This document shows, piece by piece, positions 1 to 6,400 of a stretch of DNA of 8,212 nt. The stretch comes from Actinomycetes bacterium. Lineage in GTDB: Bacteria > Actinomycetota > Acidimicrobiia > Acidimicrobiales > RAAP-2. Where the stretch lies: positions 1 to 8,212 of the forward strand of contig JAJYWG010000049.1 of the NCBI GenBank assembly GCA_021791615.1. Direction: 5' to 3'. Below the pieces are notes generated by a model. It ran no database searches. It had not been told where the DNA came from and was given only the letters and a program-made list of their open reading frames with translations. Position numbers and translations under genes: made by a program. The stretch's first letter is position 1; every line of letters begins with the position of its first letter.

Positions 1-129
1 GCACCGATACCGTCGCGAGGAAGGGGTCCGGCACCCCACTACGACTACCAGGGCAGAGGCGAGAACGCCAGTACCCTCTGATTGTCCCAGATCAGCCGCC
101 TGTTTCAACGACTTTGTGGAGGCCCTGGG
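1..129. other. Left edge without an assignable gene
   Basis: No confident gene is seen here. The frame of the first gene is closed by TGA at 79-81. A second forward frame is open from base 2 to a TGA at 134-136 and ends in the residues FNDFVEALGC. It overlaps the next ATG (130) by 7 bases, so it could be the tail of an upstream coupled gene. Alternatively it is the N-terminal part of the next gene thrown out of frame by one base. Third-position G/C in that frame is only about 60%, so neither reading is firm. Confidence 0.3.
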
Positions 130-480
130 ATGCTGAAGCATCGCTCCACCCAGTCGCTGATCAACCACATGGACTCACAGTACTCCATGCAGTTCAAACC
201 GGTCTACGCCGACCTGTGCGACATGAGCCATTTTGGAGCCAAGGCCGTGTGGAACGCACACCGCATCGAGTCCGAGGAAGAGCGGCGGACGACGTGGTCG
301 AGTTCTCCCCGGTGGCGTTCCGACGACGAGTGCCTGATCGCATGCGCGCAGCTGCTGGAGCTGTCGGAGGAGATGGAGCGCTCCCTGAAGGCCCTGGTGC
401 AGACTTTTCGCGACCGACTCGTCGAGGTGGCGGGTAGCGGCTCGGAATCAGCGATCGTCATCGACCGAACTATCAAATGA
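130..480 (+). CDS. Uncharacterised 116-residue protein, possibly a truncated DUF5677/HEPN-like protein
   Basis: I do not recognise this gene with confidence. The frame is open from a TTG at 82, but ATG 130 is preferred because a strong Shine-Dalgarno, GGAGG at 118-122, lies 7 bases upstream. The product is soluble and mostly helical, with no signal peptide or membrane segment. Residues Y26..L29..H34 form a Tyr-x7-His motif like that in the next gene (Y209/H217). A helix rich in Leu, Glu and Ala follows (about 70-100). In the partner the motif lies about 200 residues in; here it is only 26 in, so an N-terminal part may have been lost or frameshifted. The stop overlaps the next start (ATGA, 477-480), which implies co-translation. 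Family assignment is inference; that the ORF is real is better supported, by the ribosome site and the coupling. Confidence 0.6.
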   Translation: MLKHRSTQSLINHMDSQYSMQFKPVYADLCDMSHFGAKAVWNAHRIESEEERRTTWSSSPRWRSDDECLIACAQLLELSEEMERSLKALVQTFRDRLVEVAGSGSESAIVIDRTIK

Positions 481-1424
481 CCAGAGAAGCGAACGTTGCG
501 CCACGGACCTCGACCATCCTTCGGGACGTCATGCAGTTCTCGGAGGCGTTCGCTCTGGCAGCTTCAGCGACGCCCGAACCGGGGTCGCAAGCCGAGCAAG
601 AGATGTACCACCACAGCGAGGTTGGTTCGAACGGCAAGCCCTGGACCCCCAAGCCGGCCCGAACGCCATACGACGTCGCAGGCGGGCTCATGCTGTTTGC
701 CGCTGGACAGTACGTGGCTTCGCTCGCACAGCAGTTCACCGATGAGATGTCCTTGTTCGGCTTCCAAGCGTCGGCGCGGTCGCTCGTGGAGGTATCGGCC
801 CGAGCGTGGTGGATTCTGGCCCCGGAGATCGGTATCCGCGAGCGGGTGACCCGGTCTTTTGTGGAGCAGTGGTACAGCCTGGAGGAACTTTCGAAGGTCG
901 ATGTCGCCGGCGGCCGCCCGACCTCGGAGCACGATGCCCGGGCCCTCAGGTTCCGCACCGATGCGGCCCTACTCGGTATCGACGAGAAGCGCGATAGGAA
1001 GGAGCGCCTGATCGGCTTCGGCGGACTGACGCGTCCCGCCTCGACCGAGCTGATCCCGAAGTTCTTAGGGTCCTTCGGTCAGGCACAGGGGGAGTTGTGG
1101 TATCGGTTCGTGTCCGGCGTGACGCACTCGGCGCTGTACGGGGTCATGAATTACCTCGACACCAGCCAGGCCGATGCTCAGACGGGGCTGCTCAAACTGG
1201 CCCCACGACTGCCGGTGATGGCGGTCGTAAATATCGCAGTGCTGGCCATTACGGCCTATCTCGGCACGATCGAGCGCCACGCAGCGCTCTATGGTCGAGA
1301 CAGTGAGCAACTGCACGGTAAGCGCCTGACGGCCGTTGCTGAGCTGTTCGATCTGATCAGGGGAATTAACGAGCCGCCGCGACCAACGCCGCCGTCCTCG
1401 CCACTATGGATCGTGAAGTATTGA
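477..1424 (+). CDS. Uncharacterised 315-residue helical protein
   Basis: The function is unknown. The gene starts at ATG 477, inside the stop of the preceding gene, so it is probably translated by reinitiation; no separate strong ribosome site is seen. The product is largely helical. Residues 60-115 hold an Ala/Leu-rich stretch ending in an aromatic cluster (SARAWWIL). Residues about 165-185 are highly charged. Y209-x3-S213-x3-H217 is a Tyr-x7-His motif followed by a Leu/Val/Ala-rich helix (about 240-262) that could be mistaken for a membrane span. It is more likely a buried helix. The C-terminus is Pro/Ser-rich. The pattern recalls DUF5677-type and other HEPN-like actinobacterial proteins, some of which sit in defence loci, but this comes from memory and was not searched. 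The next gene is convergent, 37 bases away. Confidence 0.75.
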   Translation: MTREANVAPRTSTILRDVMQFSEAFALAASATPEPGSQAEQEMYHHSEVGSNGKPWTPKPARTPYDVAGGLMLFAAGQYVASLAQQFTDEMSLFGFQASARSLVEVSARAWWILAPEIGIRERVTRSFVEQWYSLEELSKVDVAGGRPTSEHDARALRFRTDAALLGIDEKRDRKERLIGFGGLTRPASTELIPKFLGSFGQAQGELWYRFVSGVTHSALYGVMNYLDTSQADAQTGLLKLAPRLPVMAVVNIAVLAITAYLGTIERHAALYGRDSEQLHGKRLTAVAELFDLIRGINEPPRPTPPSSPLWIVKY

Positions 1425-1461
1425 TCACGGACGAGTTGTCCAGCTGTACCGCCAATCCTGG

Positions 1462-1941
1462 TCAGGGGAACCGCTGCCGCCGTCCCTTCGGGCGCAGGGT
1501 GATCCCGGCTTCCTTCAACGAACGCCGTACCGTGGTCGCAGCTACCTGCAACTCCTCGGCCACTGACTCGGCCGAGAGTCCGGCGCCATAGAGGTGGACG
1601 GCCTTTCGGACAGCGTCTGGTCCGAGCGCCCGACGATCCCGCTTGGGAACGCCCTGCCGCCTGACATGTCCGAGGACGGTGGTCCGGTCGATCTGGAACA
1701 AGACCGCCAGCTCGTTCACGGGAAGGCCCTCGCGGTAGGCAGCGACCAGCTCAGTCACCTCGTCGGGTCCGAGGCGCCGTTGGACGGGGAGAGCGGCAAC
1801 CAGGGGGTCCGTCGGATGGACAGGGGCCTCGCCAGGGCTCCTTCGCAGCACAGTCCCGAGGGGTGGCAGCTGGAATACAGGGCCATCCACCTGCGCAAAC
1901 GCGTGGCATCCAGCCTGGAAGGTGGTCTTGTACTGTGACAA
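1462..1941 (-). CDS. Double helix-turn-helix DNA-binding protein (copy A)
   Basis: This is a small basic DNA-binding protein with two consecutive HTH units, residues about 60-95 (DEVTELVAAYREG..ELA..F.IDRTTVLGHVRR) and about 108-143 (DAVRKAVHLYGAG..AESVAEEL.VAATTVRRSL). It ends in a basic tail, RPKGRR. The HTHs resemble the C-terminal DNA-binding part of serine recombinases (Hin/resolvase type), but there is no catalytic serine domain, so it is a site-specific binder or regulator at most. The outermost start is TTG 1941 (159 residues) with no good ribosome site. GTG 1851 (129 residues) is an alternative and is conserved in the paralogue at 7593-8084. Over 146 aligned residues, without gaps, I count about 103 identities (about 70%). 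It diverges from the radical SAM gene and may act on the inverted repeat overlapping its own 5' end. Confidence 0.75.
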   Translation of the reverse strand: MSQYKTTFQAGCHAFAQVDGPVFQLPPLGTVLRRSPGEAPVHPTDPLVAALPVQRRLGPDEVTELVAAYREGLPVNELAVLFQIDRTTVLGHVRRQGVPKRDRRALGPDAVRKAVHLYGAGLSAESVAEELQVAATTVRRSLKEAGITLRPKGRRQRFP

Positions 1942-1953
1942 GGTAAGACCACT
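1925..1953. repeat. 29-bp direct repeat, left copy
   Basis: This matches 8057-8085 at 27 of 29 positions in the same orientation; the core is TACTGTGACAAG then TAAGACCACT, with one variable base between. It overlaps the 5' end of HTH gene A exactly as its partner overlaps gene B. Identity (93%) is higher than that of the encoded proteins (about 70%), and the codons here are in shifted frames relative to the downstream protein in copy B. Conservation as a DNA site (operator, promoter or recombination site) is therefore more likely than conservation as protein. Confidence 0.6.
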
Positions 1954-1963
1954 TCCTTGTCAC
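1935..1963. promoter_or_regulatory. Perfect 9-bp inverted repeat at the 5' end of HTH gene A
   Basis: The arms are GTGACAAGG (1935-1943) and CCTTGTCAC (1955-1963), separated by 11 bases. The arm centres are 20 bp apart, about two helical turns, as expected for a dimeric HTH regulator binding one face of DNA. The left arm overlaps the possible TTG start of gene A, so binding could autoregulate it and affect the divergent operon at 2140. That the HTH protein is the ligand is inference. The right arm is absent in the equivalent place at copy B. Confidence 0.45.
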
Positions 1964-2139
1964 GGCGCGAGACCTTTGGCCGAGCTCTCGTTCGCCAGGG
2001 GTTAGCCAGCCGCCGAGCGTCGGGCCGTTGGTCACGCCGAGCTCGTCGACCAGGTGGCGATGGGCTTGGCCCGCTCGGCGGGGACGGTGAACACGCAGTT
2101 CCCCGGCGTGAGGTCCCGAGCGGTGGCATCCTGGTCCCG
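1942..2139. other. Divergent intergenic region upstream of the radical SAM operon
   Basis: These 198 bases lie between the divergent HTH gene A and the radical SAM gene and must contain at least one promoter, but I see no convincing -35/-10 pair on either strand. The right arm of the 9-bp inverted repeat lies at 1955-1963. The forward frame of the radical SAM gene is open throughout, but its translation is Arg/Gly-rich and not protein-like. On the minus strand two adjacent frames read PGNCVFTVPAERAKPIA and, shifted, LVDELGVTNGPTLGGWL. These could be a decayed gene end, but the evidence is slight. Confidence 0.35.
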
Positions 2140-3039
2140 ATGGCGTGCAAGGTTCGTTTGTCCGGAGCTGGTGTGCACCTGTTCGACCGCTCTTCGGGGC
2201 TGAACGTCCTGCTCGACGAGGTGGAGGTGCCCGCAGGGCAGGTTTCGCGCGCTCCTCGATATTTGTCGGTCGCGTTGACGAACGCTTGCGAGCTGCATTG
2301 CGCCTATTGCTACGCGCCCAAACATGCCGCGGTGCTCGACGTAGACCGCGTGGTCAGCTGGGCGGTCGAGCTTGACAGCGCCGGATGCCTCGGTCTCGGT
2401 TTTGGGGGTGGGGAGCCGACCGCTCATCCCCGGTTCGTCCAGCTCTGCGTTCAGGTCGCCGAGTCGACGTCGATGGCGGTGACCTTCACGACGCACGGGC
2501 ATCGGATCACCCCTCGGCTCATGGATGCTTTGCGCGGGTCCGTGCACTTCGCGCGGTTGTCCGTCGACGGGGTAGGGGCTACCTACGAGCGGCTCCGGCG
2601 CCGTCCGTTTGCCACGGTCCTTGCCGCGGCCGGCCTGCTTCGCTCAGTGGTTCCGATTGGCATCAATGCCGTCGTGAACGCGGACACCATCGGTGAGCTC
2701 GATGAACTCGTTGAGTTCGCCACCGACGTCGGGGCATCCGAGCTGCTGCTTCTGCCGGAGCAGCCGACCGCGGCCACGCGTGGGATATCTGATGCTGACG
2801 CGGAGCACCTCGTTCATTGGCTACGGACTGCCAGGACCCCAATTCGGCTCGCGATCTCACGTTCCGGGCTCGAAGCGTCAGTGCCGACCGTCGAGGTCAT
2901 CCCCGGTGAACGTTCGTTGGATGCGCACCTGCACGTGGACGCCACCGGTGTCCTCCGTCCCGACGCGTACGCGTCGGTGGGAATGCCGGTTGGGGGCTCC
3001 ATCCTGGATGCCGTGAAAGCTCTGAGGGAGAAGGCGTGA
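2140..3039 (+). CDS. Radical SAM enzyme without SPASM domain
   Basis: This is a radical S-adenosylmethionine enzyme of about 299 residues. C50-x3-C54-x2-C57 (CELHCAYC) is the motif binding the catalytic [4Fe-4S] cluster that cleaves SAM to a 5'-deoxyadenosyl radical. G89-GGEP is the SAM-binding glycine motif. Later barrel strands are visible: VTFTTHGH, ARLSVDGVG, INAVVNADT and ELLLLPEQP. The C-terminus has no cysteine cluster, so there are no SPASM or twitch auxiliary clusters. The substrate is unknown. The motif context (ALTNAC...CYAPK) does not match what I recall of prokaryotic viperins. The frame is open back to 1957, but the extra N-terminal part is low-complexity. ATG 2140 has only a weak ribosome site. 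GTG 2173 (288 residues), with GGAG 5 bases upstream, is a serious alternative. The stop overlaps the next start (GTGA), making it the first gene of a three-gene operon. Confidence 0.88.
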   Translation: MACKVRLSGAGVHLFDRSSGLNVLLDEVEVPAGQVSRAPRYLSVALTNACELHCAYCYAPKHAAVLDVDRVVSWAVELDSAGCLGLGFGGGEPTAHPRFVQLCVQVAESTSMAVTFTTHGHRITPRLMDALRGSVHFARLSVDGVGATYERLRRRPFATVLAAAGLLRSVVPIGINAVVNADTIGELDELVEFATDVGASELLLLPEQPTAATRGISDADAEHLVHWLRTARTPIRLAISRSGLEASVPTVEVIPGERSLDAHLHVDATGVLRPDAYASVGMPVGGSILDAVKALREKA

Positions 3040-3449
3040 GGATCTGGCACAGCTACGGCTCCGAGCACTCGATGGATCTGGTCCTGATCGGTAAGTTCGA
3101 GACGGTCTCCGGTGCGGAGGCGGCGATCGAGCGGATGGAGGCCTTAAAGGCCCTCGCGGAAGCCGAGGGCGTCGACGACGACTGGCGGCGCCAGGACGAG
3201 CGTATGCCTGACCCGCTCATCGATGAGCTGAGAAGGCTGAACCTCTACGAGCTGGGGCGGTATGACGTCGATATCTACGCTTACGAGCATTCGATCGAAC
3301 GCAACGGATCGGTCATTCGCATCTGGACCGAGGAGTCCGAAGTCCAAGGGTTCCTGAAGGTGCTTATACACCTCGGTGCCCGCGTCGAGGTGTTCTCGCG
3401 CCACAACTGGAACGAGGATGGGACGCCACGAACTGACGCAGGCAGCTGA
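3036..3449 (+). CDS. Small conserved-looking protein, DUF6375-like (137 residues)
   Basis: The function is unknown. The protein starts RIWHSYGSEHSMDLVLIGKF, a strand-rich opening that reminds me of the DUF6375 family; this is recall, not a search. A charged helix (about 27-50) and a middle region (55-75) with conserved-looking DPLIDELRRLNLYELG follow. A second strand pair is YDVDIYAYEHSI and SVIRIWTEES. A helix plus strand (about 105-125, FLKVLIHLGARVEVFSRHNW) closes an alpha/beta fold. The C-terminal end, after about residue 127, is disordered. GTG 3036 lies within the radical SAM stop and is preceded by GAGGGAG (3024-3030), 5 bases away, so translation is both coupled and well primed. It is too long and too ordered for a RiPP precursor. 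It may be a partner or substrate of the radical SAM enzyme, or an accessory factor of the NTPase. Confidence 0.85.
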   Translation: MRIWHSYGSEHSMDLVLIGKFETVSGAEAAIERMEALKALAEAEGVDDDWRRQDERMPDPLIDELRRLNLYELGRYDVDIYAYEHSIERNGSVIRIWTEESEVQGFLKVLIHLGARVEVFSRHNWNEDGTPRTDAGS

Positions 3450-3451
3450 GG
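3448..3451 (+). promoter_or_regulatory. Ribosome binding site deciding the NTPase start
   Basis: GAGG, overlapping the TGA stop of the preceding gene, lies 5 bases before GTG 3457. The competing ATG 3418 has GAGG directly abutting it, with zero spacing, which is too close to work well. This favours GTG 3457. Confidence 0.5.
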
Positions 3452-3456
3452 CGACG

Positions 3457-6400
3457 GTGGACCTGACCAAGCTGGCGCTCCTGCAGGGCGCCGCCGATGA
3501 GAACTTCGAGGCCCTCACGCGAGCGATCGTATCCCGCCGCTATGGCGCGTTGGGCACTCTTCGGGAGCGGCGCCAGCAGCCCGGCGTCGAGTTCTACTTA
3601 CGGGTCGAGCATCCCGGTGCGCTCGGGGATCCGGGTCGCGTGTGGGGGTGGTCCTGTAAGTGGTTCATCCTCGGCCGGGCCAACGAGCTCACCACCGGGC
3701 AGCGCAACCAGATCGTGGAGTCTCTTGACAAGGCGATCGAGTACGTCGACGCGCTGACCGACTTCGTGCTCTGTCTTTCCCAGCGTCCAGCTGCGAAGGA
3801 CGTGGACTGGATCGACGGCCTCGGCCGGGCCAGAGGCATCTCGACGAAGCTGTGGGCGGCGGAGAACTTCGAGGCGGAGCTGTCTGGTTACGATGAACTC
3901 CGCTCGACCTTCTTTGGGGATCTCGTCCTGTCTCCGGATGCCCTTGCGAGGGCTCATGAGCGTTCTGTCGCCCCGGTCACGGCCAGGTGGATCCCGCCGC
4001 TACACACCTCGAACCATGTGGAACGCGAGCTTGAGCGAGCCCTGCTTCGTCCAGCATCGTTCGACTGGCTCGATGACCACATCGACGCCATCGCTGTCCG
4101 TGCTGGTGCGCTCCGTGGGGCGCTGGCCGACATCGACGACACCGCACGTGCTGGTGCCAAAGACATCGCTGATGATTTGGACCGATTCGTCGCCGACCTC
4201 CGGGCGATCGTAAGTGCCGGACGGAACAGTCGGCCGATGGAGGTTCGTGAGCGCGTGGCCGACCAGCAGCCACCAGCCACGTCGTCACGCAACCTCCGTG
4301 CCCTTGTCCTTGAGCTTAGGAAGCGGCGGCTACCGGCGGCTTTGGCCGTCACCGGCCTTGCCGCAGAGGTCCGTGACGTTGTCTGGTGGCTACAGGACGC
4401 GCAGGCCAGCGCGCGCACTCCGCTGATAGCGATCGTCGCCGCTGCCGGGATGGGCAAGACTCACCTCGCCGCCCAGCTGACCGCTCCGACGAACCGGCCA
4501 ACCGCCGGAATATTCATTCAGGGCGGTCGCCTGCGAGCCGGTGGAAGCCTCGATGATCTGGCGCGACGGATCCCCGGGCTGAAGGTCGAGCGATTCGAAG
4601 ATCTCCTCTTGGCGCTCAACTCAGCCGGCGCCCGTGCCGGCACCCGGATCCCCCTGGTCATCGACGGCTTGAACGAGGCCCAGCGGCCGTCGGAGTGGCG
4701 TGCGCTGCTCGATGAGCTGATGCCGGCACTCAGTGACTACCCGCACGTGCTGGTGATCGTCACGCTCCGCGAGGGGCTTGTTGCCCGTGCCGTCTCGGAC
4801 ACGGCCACGACGATAAACCTCGAGTGGTACCAGTCCGAGGTCGACGACATCGTCGCCGCCTACTTCGACCACTACTTGATCAATGCCCACGGCGCCTGGC
4901 TGCCGATGGGGATATTCCACAACCCGCTATTCGTCCGCATGTATTGCGAGGCCGCTAACCCCCTTCGTCAGGAGCCAGTCGGTGCGGCGTCGCTCCCGAC
5001 CTCCCTGGTCGGGGTGTTCGAGCTGTACCGCGACGGCGTAATCCAGCGCCTCGCTGACGATCCCGCCCGTGTGGCGATACCCCCTGACCAGATCAAGCGG
5101 CGGCTTGGTGCGTTCGTGTCGGAGATGTGGACTCGAGGAGTCCGTCGTCTCCCATCCGACGATGCGAAAGCGATCCTCGATGCTGGTGAGCCGAACTGGG
5201 ACGAAAGCCTGTTCCGGCGTCTCGAAGAGGAAGGGGTTCTCTTCCGCGATGAGGTGGATGGTGGTGACGACACCGAGACTGGGGTCCTGTTCGATCGCTT
5301 CGCCGGATACCTGATCGCTGACGCGCTCCTTGTGCGCATGGCCTATGCCGATGTCGAGGAGCGGCTCGCGGAAACGACCTTATGGAATTCCCTCCTCGGA
5401 GAGGATGGCGGCTCCTTCGGCGAGGACGTCGCCATCGGTCTGATCGGCCTGCTGCCCCGCCGCTTTGGCGGGTACCACCTTTGGCGCCTTGCACCGGACG
5501 AGTACCGGTCCTGGGCGCTAACTCAGGAGTTCGACTCGGAGTCCCAATTCCTCGATGACGGTACCGTCGACGGGCTCGCGACGTTGATCGCTACCTGGAG
5601 CTGGAGAATGCCCGGACTTTCTGGATACGGGCGCCGGCACCCCTTCGACCGGCTGTGGGAGGTCCGCTCGTCCCCCGCACACCGCCTGAACGCCGTCTTC
5701 CTCGACCGGGTCCTTTGCGTGCTGCCTGTCCCTGAGCGTGACTGCAGGTGGACCGAATGGGTCCGCCATCGTGCCGGCGATCTGCTCGTGGGTGACCTGA
5801 AGGAGCTGATCGGGTACTGGACCGAATACCTGGACCGCGTCGAGCTCGACGACCTGAACGCGCTCGCCGTCGCATGGTTGCTGACGTCCACGAGTGAGGA
5901 GGTGCGGGATCTCGCGACGAAGGCCTTGCAGCGTTACGGTCGGCCGGAGTCGAAGCGCCTATTCGACCTCGCTTCCAGGATGCTCGATGTTGACGACCCA
6001 TACGTTGTTGAGCGCGTCGTCGGGGCCGCGTTCGGTGCCGCCAGCGCGCACCAAATGCCCGATCCCGGTGGACCGTTTGAGCACGCGCTCGCCGGGTGGC
6101 TCGTAGAGCTGTGCGACCACTTCCTCGATGGAGGGTCGACCTCGACGTCCCATGAGCTGTTGCGTAGCTATGTACGGGCAACCTTCGAGCTCGCTGGGAC
6201 CCTCCACCCCGGTGCGGTACCTGCCGGCATCGACCCATTCGCCCTGACGTTCGCGACTATGCCGCCAGCGCTGGCGATGGCTGACGACGATCGGAACGCC
6301 GAGGAGTGCGACGGAACGTTCGGCATGGATTTCGAGAACTACGTGATTGGGTCAGCGATTAGGGGCAGAGGGAACTACGACTTCCACCACGATGCGTTTC

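Noticed and set aside
1221..1290. Membrane-spanning segment in the 315-residue protein
   Set aside because: The Val/Ala/Ile/Leu run is single, ends in charged residues and lies in an otherwise soluble helical protein, so a buried helix is more likely.
2029..2056. TGGTC...GACCA inverted repeat around CGAGCTCG as an operator
   Set aside because: Five-base arms around a short palindrome are expected by chance in GC-rich DNA and have no partner elsewhere in the window.
1957..2139. 61-residue N-terminal extension of the radical SAM protein
   Set aside because: It is Arg/Gly-rich and not protein-like, overlaps the regulatory inverted repeat, and adds nothing typical of the family; the domain starts naturally after ATG 2140.
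2140..3039. Assignment of the radical SAM gene as a prokaryotic viperin
   Set aside because: Only the general radical SAM motifs match; the surrounding sequence lacks what I recall of viperin-specific motifs and no nucleotide kinase gene is adjacent.
3036..3449. The 137-residue protein as a RiPP precursor for the radical SAM enzyme
   Set aside because: It looks like a folded alpha/beta protein along its length, without a leader/core split, Cys-rich or repeated core, or cleavage motif.
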